Shown: positions 1 to 11,803, counted from the stretch's first letter. The stretch: 64,000 nucleotides of DNA from Pictodentalium vernedei (GCA_031216915.1 CM062290.1:261179969-261243968); one strand, 5' to 3'. The notes: a model not told the origin generated them from the sequence alone. A program made the numbers and translations.

Positions 1-1514
1 TGGACCCCCGGTCTTCAAAAAGTCTGTAAGAGTTTTCTCTAATTCTATTTTTGTAACCTGAAGACAGACCAGATAGCCACGGCTCAGCATCTACTCTCTC
101 TTAAAAGCAGCTGAATGACTCCCAGTTTTAAAAAACACATATTGGTGGATTTTTTTCCTTTTTCTAACCGTTATGGATAATATGCTGGGGCTGCTCCCAA
201 ACCAGCAACTGTTTGGGTTTCTTTTTTCTAAAACAACAACCATCAAACCGCGGTTTCAGTATTACCAAAAATATGCCCACGTCACTAAGCAAACACAGAG
301 AAGAATTCTTGTAGTTTTGCACAATTCCAAGTCATCTTTCATTTCGGTGTACTCGGAAATCTACCCTCCTGCCAGTGCGCACACTCAAACCAAATGAGAT
401 TATTGGCTCTCGTTTCCGACTCTCGGGAATACATAAGCAAATAAAGTTATAAAGCAAATAAAGTTATTCGGGTTGCAAGGGATTTTAATCCCACATCCCA
501 CATAGTCCATGTGCGCCTACTAGCAGACGATTTTCATTCACTTTTTAGGGACCACGCCCCTCCACCCCAACCTCTTCCAGCTTGAACATCTGTGTGTTAT
601 GCTTGACAATATTTGTATGGGTTTGTTGTTTGGATACCCAGGGTTTGCATTTTAACTCAAGCAGACATTTTTGTGTCATTTCAGTGATATATCTGCAGTT
701 TTGTCACTCGTCAACAAAACAAAACCATGATGCCGAGTCTACCTTCGCTTGTGGGAAGGGGTTCATTGCGGTATTCATTTCACTAAAAAATCAATATTAT
801 TTTGCCCTGTCCATTAAATGAAGTGTTGAAAGTGTGTTATTTTTTCTATCTTTATTAGTTGTAAATCGAAAATGCACATTTTCTCATTTCAAGCGAAACA
901 TTTTGGTTGTTTCTATCGCATGAATGACAGTCTTGACAGACAGTCTGATCGAAGTGTTTACCCGCAGCTACCTCTGACCTTGCATATCATTAACGTCGAA
1001 AATGGCTAATCGGCAATGGGCTTATTGCCGAATCGTCCTGATACGAAAAGATGGACGCGCTACTAAAATGCTTCAAGAATTAGACCTATATCCACTTCAG
1101 AAAAGGTGAAAAAATATTCGATTAGTGTTCCTTTGCAAGGTGTTTGGCGGTTTGGTACTGTCAATAGAAGTGTGAGGCATCAAATATCATAGATACGCAG
1201 ATGAGAAACATCGGATGCTTCACAACCGAAGCCGACCAGTTTAGAAACTCCTTCCAGAAAACCGGTACATTTGGAACTACCGGGTAGACGAAATTATCAA
1301 CGCCAAAAAGCGTTGGAAAATTTGAATTCCTCCCCAGCACCTATTGTTCTCGAGCCCTCTTTCTCACTTATTTGTTGCTAAAGTGTCAGAAGTGGTTTCC
1401 TTGCGAAGTAATAATACAGATAGTACATAATCATTCACCTACCTCATACAAAGTATGTCTAAACCCAGCGTCGCCTTCTCCTTAATAACTCAGAATTAAC
1501 CCTGATATCAAATT
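1..1514. other. No gene recognised
   Basis: AT-rich sequence with only short open frames (74 and 79 codons) that show no family resemblance and no neighbouring exon signals. Nothing repeated elsewhere in the window was noticed here. The right edge runs into the LINE fragment. Confidence 0.6.
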
Positions 1515-2206
1515 GATCGGACACGAAGACAATAAAATTCTTAGGAGTATGTTTTGATGAAAATATCAAATTCGATAGCCATGTTTCATATATAGCATCG
1601 AAGATTTCCAGAGCGATATACACAATAAATAGGGCAAAAAGAATTCTCCCTCATCAAGCCCTTAAAACACTCTACTTCACTTTGGTTCAGAGTCACTTGC
1701 TGTATGCAATTCAAGTCTGGGGTCATGCAACAGCCACAAAAAAATCTCTTTACATTACAAAAGAGAGCTCTGCGTGTGATAAATATATAAAAAAATACAA
1801 TTCCCACACGAACCCCTTGTTCCTCAAAGATGAAATTCTCAAGTTTGATGATCTTTACAGGCTACACACTTTACTGTTCATTCGTGATTGGCACACCGGA
1901 AACTTGCCAAAAAGTTTTGAAAATTTCCTCCAAATCTATAATCACCCAACCGGAATGCTAACCAGACATAGTGGACAATTAAAGAGAAATACACCTCGAA
2001 CATGCTTCTCTGCAAATTTACCAAAACACTCATTCCCTAAACTATGGAATGACCTAAGCAATGACATTCAATCTGAACCGAGTCGCTCTATATTCAAACG
2101 CTCCGTAATGTTACACGCCTTGGGAACTTATAATACACCCCCGACATGTTTCAATCCACAGTGTCCTGATTGTAACACTAGAGTCGGTTATCTCTTGCGT
2201 GACTAG
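1515..2206 (+). pseudogene. LINE (non-LTR retrotransposon) reverse transcriptase, C-terminal fragment
   Basis: This is the 3' part of an ORF2-type polyprotein that would reverse-transcribe its own RNA at the target site. The reading frame is open from about 1,520 to the stop at 2,206. It shows the hallmark order of the RT thumb and downstream region: a KFLGVCFDENIKFDSHV block, then QSHLLYAIQVWG, then a block with hTNPLFLKDEIL, then a PKLWNDLSNDI block. An in-frame stop lies just upstream (about 1,510) and the catalytic RT core is missing, so the copy is 5'-truncated, as is usual for LINEs. It is followed by about 390 bp of untranslated sequence and a short tandem tail, which fixes the orientation. 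The block style fits CR1/jockey-like clades, but I cannot name the clade. Confidence 0.8.
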
Positions 2207-2627
2207 GCCATTACTAACAGCAGCTCAGATAAACATAATAAGATAAGAACACGGTGTAGACCGCCTTTAAGGCGTGACCAGATCTGTAATGCTTTCCTTG
2301 TCTGAATCTCCCCCAAACATTTAATAAAGAATACCGGTCTTTGTTATGTATTGCATCTTTTGAAAAGAAATTGAAACTTATTTACCACCTGTACTGCCCC
2401 ATCCTCGCACTTCCAAATAGGAGATGGCAGGAAGACAGCCATTGGGCTATGCCGTCTCCTTACAATATGCATGTTTTTTTTACAACTTGTCACTGTTCTA
2501 GTTACACAATACTTTTTTATTTTTTATTTTTTTTTGGAAAACATCTAAATACATTTATATTTGTAACTACACTATATGTACATGTATATTGTGAATAAAA
2601 TATTGTATTGTATTGTATTGTATTGTA
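2207..2627 (+). repeat. LINE 3' UTR with (TATTG)5 tail
   Basis: Non-coding tail after the RT fragment. It ends in AATAAAATATTG and five TATTG units at 2,601-2,627. A short tandem repeat replacing poly(A) is typical of CR1/L2-like LINE 3' ends. It marks the 3' boundary of this copy. Confidence 0.7.
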
Positions 2628-3600
2628 CCCTACCAACATTGCACGCTAATAAAATAGTGCGTCTTACACTTACCAGACTTTGTTCATTGCTCGGCGGTGC
2701 ATGTTGCTGGCGGCGGTCTTAAGGAGCTTTGTTCCGTCCTGGAACTAAATCTTTAACGGTGCATGCACCCCTTCCCTCCGCTGTCCATCGGAATACTCTC
2801 TTGACATACTAGTGTTAGGCTGTGATCGTCAGATGCGTCAGTTCCCAAACTGTTGTTGATCAATGTTGATGTCTTGTGCATTCAAATTGATCTTTCCCAA
2901 ACGCCTACCTTCTCTTTCACTCGTCCTCTCGTCCTCTCGTTCTACTTTCTTCGTTTTTAAGGGTTTAAACAATATCCAACCGACCTACCTTTTTATAAAC
3001 AATATTTTATTTCTCTGTAACAGAAATGGGTTTGGTAAACAGGCTAGGCCTATGTAATACCTCACCCTACATATCAGAAATTACATTGTACTGTGTTTCT
3101 GTGCAGGTGCGGGTGCAACAAGAGAAAGAGAAAAGAAGAGAATGGAGAGATAGAATGGGCCGTATTTCCATACATTTCTTAATTTCAATATTAAGGGTGG
3201 ATAATTGCTTGGGGAGATGTGCACGTGCATCCCTGTCCAGTCTAACACCATTGTTTATATTGCTATATAATATTTCAACCAGTAGACCAGGACTTATTTA
3301 CCACAGAAACAACTATAAGTTCCCGTGGTGTGCACGTGCTTTATATATTCATAACTGTGCGCACAAAGATATTCACACATGCGAGGTCTCGCATGTACAT
3401 GTAACATTTATGTAACATATTAAGCACTTAATCGTATGCGTTTGTGTACATGGTGCGTAATTGCACACCCGTTCGCAGTAATCGCGGATTTATGCAAATG
3501 GTAATTAGGTCGGGTGAATTAACCGAGTGGTATGTTTGAGATATTCGTGAACTTTCTGGAAAATCCTAGTATTCCACTCCACTGTATTAGAGCAATTTCC
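2628..3600. other. No gene recognised
   Basis: Contains small frames of 64 and 129 codons without recognisable features. The 3,200-3,420 part is rich in GCACGTGC and TACATGTA words. Nothing else is supported. Confidence 0.5.
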
Positions 3601-3620
3601 AAGCAACAATTGTTCAACAT

Positions 3621-4330
3621 CTACTCCGGCGTCAAGGATGTTCCCAGTATGGCTAAGCGATGTGCATTATAAAGAGGACAATGAAGAAGGTAATGCTCGA
3701 TGTCCTCGTATATATAACCGCATGGACATTTAGGATCATCACTTATAAATCTTTCAAACTTATGAGCATTAAGGTCACTGCATCGCAATCGCAATCTGCA
3801 GTGCTGGATTTGAAACTCTATGGATCCAAAGAGGTAGAACTCCGGGGTGACTATATCACGAGCACTTAATTGCATTTTGATACTGTAAACACTAACAGCA
3901 TTTCGAGTGGATTCATCCAGGCTGTTCCAGAGATTTACCGCTGATGGGAAAAAGACTCTGCGAATGTTTTAGAACGACAATGCCAATTGCGCAGGAGATC
4001 AGATGATCTTAATGGGTACCTAGAGAAATCGGAAACCTGGCGCGGTGTCAAAAGGGTTAAATACGTTGGAACATTACCTGACAAAATTTTGAATAGAGTT
4101 ATAATTTTATGCCTAGCTCTTCTATCACGCAGGGGTGTATATCCAGTCTCCTCATAAATGAGTCTGTGGCTAGTTCCTCTTATTGCCCCACAAATTGTGC
4201 GCAAAGCATCCAGTTGGAGGTTCTCTAGTGCTTCCGCTTTCCCAAGGGAACAATTATCCCAGATCACATCTGCGTAATCAAAAAGCGGCAAAATAAAAGA
4301 TTTATAGAATATTTCTAACGTTCTACGAGT
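3621..4330 (-). pseudogene. LINE reverse transcriptase C-terminus with a frameshift
   Basis: The minus strand reads as a LINE ORF2 tail in two frames. The upstream frame (about 4,330 to 3,935) has YKSFILPLFDYADVIWDN, then LENLQLDALRTICGAIRG and an ETGYTPLRDRRARHK block. All of these are standard for the region after the RT catalytic core. The frame is lost near 3,950-3,975. The next frame continues with a PSAVNLWNSLDES block and ends with a zinc-ribbon-like CPCG...EDIEHYLLHCPLY motif, stopping at 3,621. One frameshift therefore separates the two halves, and the copy is 5'-truncated. It differs from the LINE at 1.5 kb in sequence and orientation and has a clearer C-terminal cysteine motif. The clade is not assigned. 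Confidence 0.8.
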
Positions 4331-5369
4331 TCATCTATATTTTAAACTGCATAGACCTACCTGTTCTATCTGTCTAATTAAAACTGTGTAATCTTACAGA
4401 CTTGGGAGATGGTTCACAAAAGCTTTCAGCTTTTTTTCCGAATTCCTAACTACAACAACTTGGTTTGGTAATTGTATTCACTGAACGTTATGTACAAAAC
4501 ATTCAAACAGTTTACACTTGTTAGCATGTACACAACTAAAATGTTTTCTTAAATAAATATTATTTAAACTAAATCCCAATCAAGGTTGAAGTATACAGAA
4601 AGGGCTGAAGAAAAGATTTGTAACATAAATTTAGACTTTCCAGACAGCAAGTGATACATTAAGAAACTTCCTTCTTTATGCCTACACAATTTTTGGAACT
4701 TTTCTCTTTTGTTTTTTGTTTCAAACATGTTAAAACCTTACTTCACTTCGTGTGGTCATACATGTTGAGAAGCGCATTTATTTTTAAGTTAGCATGACGA
4801 AACGGCCCATGGACGAAACGGCCCAGATTGAGTTTGGTCAGAATAGCCCAGATTTTTTAGACGGATTGGCCCAGATTTCAAGACAAAACGGCCCACATTG
4901 TTGGACAGAACGACCCTTATTAAAAAAAAAATCTTATTTATTATGCCCCTCATTATTTTTGTACAAAATGTTATTTGGATTCAGCAAAAAGAACATATCA
5001 TTACAAAGGATCGGAGTTGTGCCCGCTTAGATTTAGCCGCCTACATTAATCCAGTGCCCCGTCGGGATATTCCTCCCCCACTTTCCCTCCTAATCTATAT
5101 ACATTGTCTCTGGCGTGGTCAGCACTCTGTAAACCAGTCTCCTGAACCACTCTCGACAATGCCTGCCCAAAATAAAATGCCCCCCTGTATTGGCTCACCA
5201 AACGTTGACCCCAATTCTTGCCATAATCCAAGTTCAAAATCAGCAACAAATGTATTCACTTCAGTTGATGGCAAAAGTTCAAGTATGGTTTGGAAAACCT
5301 TTAAAATGTAACATTATTTAAAAAATAAATAATTTTTAGAAACAGGACCAAGAAATTTCAGCTCATGGA
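4331..5369. other. Intergenic, no gene; contains a small degenerate array
   Basis: AT-rich. Apart from the CGGCCCA array (4,794-4,925) I see no coding or repeat signal. Open frames of 78 and 137 codons at 4,794-5,311 run through the array and low-complexity DNA and are not supported. Confidence 0.5.
4794..4925 (+). repeat. Degenerate array of an AAACGGCCCA-type unit
   Basis: Five or six imperfect units share the core (G)AAACGGCCCA or GATTGGCCCA, spaced about 20-30 bp apart (for example ACGAAACGGCCCATGG followed by ACGAAACGGCCCAGATT). In style it resembles the GGTCAAAACGTCCCC and ACAAAATCCCC arrays elsewhere in the window. No inverted partner was found nearby. Confidence 0.5.
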
Positions 5370-6030
5370 CCAGGGGTACAGACAAAATCCCCACGAAACA
5401 AATCCCCAAACATTCTACTGAACAAAACCCCCCTCTTCAACTCTTTTTCTTTTAGATCGTATAATTGTGTTGTTTCAGTTGTTTAAAACAAACATTGGGT
5501 ACCATTTGAAGCAGTTCAATGAGCTGGTCCCAATGATACCCATATCTGATGGGGGTTGAATGATGAAGTGCCAAGATATTTAAGGTCACATAATTTGTAA
5601 TTTTCTCGTTTGCTTTTAAGTTCAGTGGTCGTTTCATACACGTTAATGGAGCCCTACAAATATGGAAATCTTTAAAACCAGTTTAATGATTCCATTGACA
5701 TCCATATTAGTGTGTTTTCACTGACTTGGGCGTAAAATATTTTATGTTGGTTTCATCTTGAAAACCCAGGTCACGCTAGAGATTATTGTGCTACATGCAT
5801 TTCAGTGCTTTCTCTCAGTCAGTTGCTCTTATGTTGATTGATTTTTTAAAAATATTTTATAGTTCGTGTAAATAAAAAAAATAAAAATTTGTGTTAGTCA
5901 GTCATTCATTTATTATCATGGGGGATTTTGTCGTACATGTGATGAATTTTGTTAGGGGGATTTTGTCGGATGGGATTATGTCGAGAGAGGGGAGGGGGGG
6001 GGGGGTGGCGGCGGAGATTTTATCGGGCCT
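5370..6030. mobile_element. Candidate small DNA element bounded by inverted ACAAAATCCCC arrays
   Basis: The left end (5,370-5,437) has repeated ACAAAATCCCC, ACAAATCCCC and ACAAAACCCCC words. The right end (5,918-6,025) has the complement, GGGGGATTTTGTCG, repeated with spacers and broken by a poly(G) run. About 480 bp of AT-rich DNA without a convincing ORF lies between. Facing tandem arrays of one word are the same layout as the larger pair at 23.8/26.7 kb. It could be a non-autonomous element with repeat-rich terminal inverted repeats. No target duplication was found. Confidence 0.4.
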
Positions 6031-6074
6031 ACCTTGGGACAACATCAATCAACCAAGTACTCTAAGCACGATAA

Positions 6075-6690
6075 GCTCTAATAGTAACAAAGCAGTTAAT
6101 CTACTTCATTTCCTTCTTCGATAATTCACCGTGGACTTGATTTGTTTCTTTGATTTCTTGAAAAAAGTAAGTAATATATTAAAACTATATAGAGCATCAA
6201 ATGTAAACTACGATATAAATAATAATATATATTTTCAATAAAATATAAACTATTAATAACATAATAGATAAAAACAATTGAAAAATTCATTAGAATAAAA
6301 ATATACCATTCCCCTATCTATCACATATGAATAAATTATCTAGATGCTTTCTCACAAAAATAAGGGTCAGTGCCCATTCTTGCTCTAATAGTAACAAAGC
6401 AGTTAATCTACTTCATTTCCTTCTTCGATAATTCACCGTGGACTTAATTTGTTTCTTTGATTTCTTGAAAAAAAGTAAGTAATATATTAAAACTATATAG
6501 AGCATCAAATGTAAACTACGATATAAATAATAATATATATTTTCAATAAAATATAAACTATTAATAATATAATAGATAAAAACAATTGAAAAATTCATTA
6601 GAATAAAAATATACCATTCCCCTATCTATCACATATGAATAAATTATCTAGATGCTTTCTCACAAAAATAAGGGTCAGTGCCCATTCTTG
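6075..6690. repeat. Tandem duplication, two copies of about 308 bp
   Basis: The block starting GCTCTAATAGTAACAAAG at 6,075 recurs at 6,382 and is nearly identical throughout, with only a handful of changes including one extra A in a homopolymer. The second copy ends with CCCATTCTTGC at 6,691. High identity points to a recent duplication (or an assembly duplicate). It abuts the LINE tail ORF. Confidence 0.9.
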
Positions 6691-6691
6691 C

Positions 6692-6972
6692 ACTTTGATA
6701 CTGGCAGACATAAGAGGCCAAAGAAAACAGATCAGCAAGATCGATTATGTGATACTCGCAATGAAGTTGAAGCCCATCTTATACTAACATGTCAAAAATA
6801 TACTACCCCTAGAAATAGTATGCATTCATCTCTAAATGAATTCATTCACAATTTTAGCTCTATCTCTGCAGATGAAAAACTAAAATTGATTCTATCATGT
6901 CATGACGCTGATATATGTGCAGTTGTAGCAAGGTTTTTACAATATGTAGTTGATCTGAGATGGCACATATAA
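6692..6972 (+). pseudogene. LINE ORF2 extreme C-terminal fragment
   Basis: An ATG-initiated frame runs 6,652-6,972, but its first part lies inside the duplicated block. The meaningful part reads LHFDTGRHKRPKKTDQQ, then RLCDTRNEVEAHLILTCQKY, then a helical region. A C..(N)EVEAHLILTC.KY block is the usual C-terminal zinc-knuckle-like motif of CR1/jockey-type LINE ORF2 proteins (normally C..C...E.E.H...C..Y). One cysteine appears to be replaced by T/R. The RT core is absent, so this is a dead 3' remnant. About 890 bp downstream (7,862-7,889) is AATAAAATATTCAATTCAATTC, which looks like a LINE 3' tail and might belong to it. Confidence 0.6.
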
Positions 6973-8300
6973 ACAAACTTCTAGCCTGAAAATACTTGTT
7001 ATAATATATATATAAAGCTTTGTTTGAAAGATTTTTGATTTTTTTTTTGTAGGTTCTGGAGTTTCATGTTCTTCATCGAGTTTACCACTACTATCAAGGC
7101 ATCACCATCATCATCATCATCTAATCATTCATCATCAAGTAAGTTGACTACTCAATGAGAGAGAAAAGGGAAAAAGGTCTTAACTGATTTTAGGACACTG
7201 AGAGTTTGGTATAATATGAAATATATTTTTCTAAGCGTTTCAATATTTCACAGCTAAAATATATGGTCATCTGTTACAAACAATGCGAAATATTTTTAAA
7301 ATAGTTACATCTTGCTCTAACCATTTTTTTTAATCTTTCTTTCCAACTTGCTTAATGGTGGTACACTATTCACTAATGCGGTTAAATCATTTCTTCAATC
7401 ATAAATTAAATAATTCTACATACCCAATTATCATGTGCGCCAGAATAATTCATTATCATATACATCAGAATCATTCACACGCTTCTTTCATAAAGGTCTG
7501 TTGCGTTTTGTTTTTATTTTTGTATTGTTAGGCTTCTTCTTCTTTTTGGTTTCCCGGGGTGCGCACGGATTTGCCCTCGTGGAGGGTGTATAGATTTTGT
7601 TTCATAGTTATTTTCAAATGGCAGTCAATAGTGAGGGTGGTTTGCAATTGCTGAGACTGTAGGGGGTTAGTGTTTATAGTATGATGGTAACTGTTAGATT
7701 GTTTTATCATTTGTCGGTTATATCTATATACTTTTTAGTTATGTTTAGTGGGCAGTATAGCGGAGATAATGCTCCACTGACTGCTCCAATTATACTGTTT
7801 TTAAATAAAAGAAATGTTTTGCGACTTTTTACTGAATGCAAACTTGTGATGTTTAGACAAGCAATAAAATATTCAATTCAATTCAATCTTCGTCCTTTTA
7901 ACTCGTTTGATCCAAATTTCGTTGTAATGTTGATGTCCATTTTACAGAACTTTCTAAACGATGATTTTCGGAAGGCAACCTCACTCCCAAATGACTTGTT
8001 CAAGTCGGTCTTCAAGGGTCACTCTAGCACAGAAATTGTTATGTTGCTATAATTATACGAATAAGCTGGGGGAAACCCGTTGTGCAACATCATTTGTAAT
8101 GTTGGGCGTTGAGAAACGAAACTATTCATTTCATATACCGAATTGCAACAATACAGTATGATATGACATAATCTTAGCGAAAATCGACACGACAGGAACT
8201 CCGAAACTGAAAGTCTGAAAACGTGGAAAAACTGGTGAGACTGGTGGTCATACTCATATTCCCACAGACAGTCCCACCCCGTCTCGGGTAAGACTACTCT
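6973..8300. other. Non-coding, includes a LINE-like 3' tail
   Basis: A CATCATCATC simple repeat lies near 7,100. AATAAAATATT followed by three ATTCA units at 7,862-7,889 resembles a LINE 3' end. Frames of 123 and 66 codons overlap this low-complexity tail and are not credible genes. Confidence 0.45.
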
Positions 8301-8485
8301 ACGACGGTCCTCCTAAACATCGGAATTACCTATTTTATGTCGTATTTTTCACTCGTTGCTTATTATTTTAAATACAGTTAGTGTGCCAATAACGTGTCAC
8401 TTTTTGTATTTTTGTGCATTTCAGATGTCACTGTCTTCAGTGTAAATAATAAACTTTCCCCGAAAATTTTTCCTTGTATCATATA

Positions 8486-8788
8486 TGTGGAGACAGTTAT
8501 ATCACAGGCGTCTGGAAACCTGAACTGAAGAGATAAACAAGCTCCAATTCACCTGATATCACCCCTACTTCAAAATACCCCCCCCCCCCCCTCCCTTTAT
8601 ATATATAATATACACAAGACTGAAAACTCCCCAATGCTCAAAATTCACTACACCGAAATTAGATACCCTCATATTAAAACTAGAATTACATTTGGGGCCA
8701 TATAAGCACGTCTCCTTACATGTATGCACAGATAATTATTCTTTAAGTCTGAGTTGCGTTCCGTGACAGTTGTTTGCATTACATTACG
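8486..8788 (+). repeat. Dispersed repeat, copy 1 (inverted partner at 16.56-16.85 kb)
   Basis: The sequence from the GGAAACCTGAACTGAAG region through a poly(C) tract to GACAGTTGTTTGCATTA matches the reverse complement of 16,556-16,845 over roughly 290 bp. Conserved words include CACCGAAATTAG and TTTAAGTCTGAGTTGCG. The poly(C) run here corresponds to the poly(G) run there. The family is not recognised. Confidence 0.8.
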
Positions 8789-9030
8789 TGTACAGTCTAT
8801 TTAAAATATTCTGTCCTCTCCGCTAGTCGATTACATAATAGGGTGTCTAAAAATAGGATAAGCTAATTGTCTTTGAGGGGAACTTTTTAGTATCTGTGGC
8901 GTGGTAATTACTTCAACAATAACAAGTGCAGTTGTCAATGATGATCTTATTGACAGTCAGCTGTGTTGACTGATTATAATATGGGACAAATGATTTTAAC
9001 AAACAATAGTTAATTAAGCAATGTTTTTTA

Positions 9031-9302
9031 TTAATGATATCTGACTTTAATGCTTTGCAAGTATCTACGAACATTTGCACACACGAATAACAGAATATAT
9101 TATATTTAAAAAAAATATATACGCAAGCACTCTTTCAAAGCACTATAATATCTATCAGGTTTTGTGATTAATGATATCTGACTCTAATGCTTTACAAGTA
9201 TCTATAAGCATTTGCACACATGAATGACAGAATATATTATCTTTTAAAAAAAATATATACACAAGCACTCTTTCAAAGCACTATAATATCTATCGGGTTT
9301 TG
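9031..9302. repeat. Tandem duplication, two copies of about 137 bp
   Basis: TTAATGATATCTGACT occurs at 9,031 and 9,168, and both copies run through TCTTTCAAAGCACTATAAT to a GGTTTTGT end. The copies differ at about a dozen positions, so the duplication is older than that at 6.1 kb. Confidence 0.85.
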
Positions 9303-9660
9303 TTTGCACTTTTGAATAGAAAATCTCTGCTAATATTCCATGGAGTTAGCACTCAACTACTAATGGGTAAAAATACACAGTACGTGACAGGTGGACTACG
9401 ACCAAATCACTTGTCAAGTGAATGTTTTACAGAACTCATATTTTTTTACACAAACTGATTTTTTGAAGGGCCACCAGATTTATCTACACATCCATCAAGA
9501 GACAATTTGCTTGCTTATCTGCTGTTTATTGGCACCTGTAAGTTGAAGTTGAGTGGATAATTCACTCTGTGTGTGATTTGGTTGTAATCCACCCTGCACT
9601 TATCCACACACACGAAATAAATTGTGTGAACAAACTAGACACTTTGCAAGAAGCATTAGC

Positions 9661-9775
9661 TATTTATTTATTGGTGTTTAAGGACAGTTTTCATTAGCTA
9701 TGGCTAATTGTGCCCACCGGTCGCAATTGGCCATAGTTGCAGAAAAGTGACATTAAGCACCAATAAATAAATTGT
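9661..9775. repeat. Imperfect palindrome of two facing SINE-type tails
   Basis: ATTTATTTATTGGTG at the left and CACCAATAAATAAAT at the right are reverse complements. The interior continues the symmetry (GCTATGGCTAATTG versus CAATTGGCCATAGT) around CCCACCGGTCG. Arms are about 57 nt. Each arm resembles the 3' tail of the SINE family seen at 25.8 and 40.1 kb, so this may be two SINE ends joined head-to-head. Confidence 0.7.
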
Positions 9776-9784
9776 GACCACAAC

Positions 9785-9965
9785 AAAGGTCTAAAGTCAA
9801 GTTTAGCCGATCGTTTACCCCTTTGGTGCCCATTTTAGTGGACGTCCATCCCAGGCACTGGCGACTGGGTCCTATTTCACCAGTAAAACGGAACTTTCTT
9901 TCCATAGTAAATAAGCACTGCTTCACTTCCCGTTGCCTCGAGGAAAGAAGCACTATTAAATATTA
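9785..9965 (-). repeat. SINE-like repeat with ACCAGTAAA/hairpin module, copy 1
   Basis: Carries ACTGGGTCCTATTTCACC, CAGTAAAACGGAAC, a decayed TTTCCATAGTAAATAAG hairpin and CTGCTTCACTTCCCG. The same module occurs at 24,715-24,850, 30,541-30,690 and, inverted, 61,130-61,260. Orientation follows the 61-kb copy, which carries the AATAAATAAAT tail downstream. Confidence 0.65.
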
Positions 9966-10100
9966 TCACAGTGTACATTATTGCCTAAGAAACTCTGTGG
10001 AAATGCAATGAACCCCACCCCCCCCCCCTCCCCGCCACCCCAAATATTTCAGACAGCACACCCCTTGAGCAAGGTAGTGATCCATTGAACATGTGTTTGT

Positions 10101-11186
10101 TTAAACACACAAGAATAATTTAACTGTTTTTTTTTTTAACAATTTTTTTGTGGTTGGGAGACGTGATTTGGTTATACTCACGCAACTCGTGTTTTTTTTT
10201 ATCTTGTTTAAAAAATAGCTTTCCCTGGTTAAACTTTCGTTTCTCCATTGCTGGAGACATTTATCTTTTTGGCGAGGAGATAACTGCTTCCAATTTTCGT
10301 GAAGTGACACAAACAATTCACAAGTCTCTTTAAAATTTAATTGGGGTCCTTTTTAGAATTTCACTTCTTTTTTTGAAAACAGAGTGCAAAGAACCGTTTC
10401 GACTAGGGGAGATAAGTTTGACCGGTGTTTTTATTTTTTTTTTCTTCATTTTTTTTTCATGTCACTGATCATGTTGCGTGTCCTGCCAAAATATTTTTTT
10501 TCAAGGGTGGTATCTTTTAAAATGGACACATTTTTTGGTAAATTTAACTGATAATTTTCTGTTGGTATACAATTTTTACTGTCGATGCATTCCAGGATGT
10601 AATGGAAGGACACAACGGGGAAAGCCCTTCGAAATGATTGCCTTATCGGAATGGGAATCTTTTTCCCTTTCAGTGCGCCATCGCAGGTTAAAACAACATA
10701 AACTTTGGTTGACGTTCCTTTACCGCAATCATCGAGATCGTTCCAATGAGAGGTCATAAGCTATGTTTTTTTTAAGAAAAATTTAAAACATAATAAAATT
10801 TGAATGGAGACTTTTGTGTATAGTGCTGTCCGAATTTGGCTGTTGACGTTGGGTAAAAACAGAAAGCTTGCTAGCAGTTTTCATGCTTTTTCCCGCATAT
10901 TGAACGATTAATTTTTTTAATGAATAATACATTCTCATTTTAGTTCATCTAAACTATTTCGGGAAAATGCTCATGCTACAATAAAAATTAAATCATCGGG
11001 TTTTAACTTTGAAATGTTCGGGCACTCGGCACAGTATAGAATCCATAATCCTTTATCGGAAAAGCTATTGCCGCAGCGAAAACACCAGGATGTATTGCCA
11101 AGACTGTCACATTGTTGTTTCAAAAACACCGTACACCAAGAACACATTTTATTCACTGAAATACTCGTTCTGTTCCATAATTTCAT
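10101..11186 (-). pseudogene. Degenerate minus-strand coding stretch with a cysteine-rich and a BRCT-like segment
   Basis: Three minus-strand frames look protein-like although no family is certain. The first (11,186-10,971, 71 aa) has cysteine pairs: MCSWC, WCFRCG and YCAEC, plus a single Cys between, which could bind zinc. The second (10,757-10,446, 103 aa) contains RRAFPVVSFHYILECIDSKN followed by a PTENYQL block. That resembles the C-terminal half of a BRCT domain (hydrophobic, W/Y-hLeCi, then hP..nY.L); this is inference from pattern only. The frame then shifts in a run of nine A residues, continues about 39 codons, shifts again and reads LHENWKQLSPRQKDKC to 10,101. Repeated frameshifts in homopolymers suggest decay of a coding region. 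The DNA at its start (10,741-10,775) also forms one arm of the palindrome found at 25,251-25,316, so it may belong to a mobile element. A host gene remnant is the alternative. Confidence 0.3.
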
Positions 11187-11299
11187 TTAAAAAATACAGA
11201 TGAAGCGTTACGAGAATGAATGAAGACAAGATCATTTCGACGGAGACAATCCAACCTTCAATTATACAGAGGGAGGGGGGATCCAAATCATATATCTCA

Positions 11300-11400
11300 C
11301 CCCGGGCACAGGCTTTTGTCGCCGGATTCTATTATATTTATAATTAATAGACCCAAATGTCTGCAGCATGACCCCCCCCCCCCTCCCCCCCCTCGCCCCC
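11300..11400 (+). repeat. Inverted repeat pair, left arm (partner 13,605-13,692)
   Basis: GGGCACAGGCTTTTGTCG followed by ATTCTATTATATTTAT, CCCAAATGTCTGCAGC and a poly(C) tract. The reverse complement lies at 13,605-13,692 with a poly(G)-rich tract in the matching place. Arms of about 80 nt are nearly identical. Confidence 0.85.
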
Positions 11401-11589
11401 CCTCCCCCCTTCCTGGGAAATTTCATAAAAGAAAATTTCAAGTATAGAAAAAATACCCTGCCATAAAAAGAAAGTTCAGTTAAATTTAGATTCCATAAAG
11501 CTATATAAACGATTTGCACTTTTGGGCTTCATAAATTATGTTTGTGGTCATGTTATACCCCAAAACTGTGCAATTACTGAAATAGCACA

Positions 11590-11803
11590 CTCAAGTGAAA
11601 AATGTCAAAATCCATTTATATATGCCCTCTTTTCCCTGTAATTTGTTTCTTTCATTTCCCCATTGTTCAAATTCATTTTTATGTTCACTTTTTACTTCAT
11701 TGTTATCATTTACTACGTTGTTAGCAACTTGTTGCCATGTATATACATGTATACCCTATGTGGGCCATTGTGGTAAAAATAAAATTATCTTATCTATCTT
11801 TTA
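11590..11803 (+). repeat. LINE-like 3' end with ATCT tail
   Basis: Ends CTATGTGGGCCATTG, then TAAAATTATCTTATCTATCT. This resembles LINE 3' ends that carry (TTATC)n tails. No coding part is attached. Supported only by resemblance. Confidence 0.45.
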
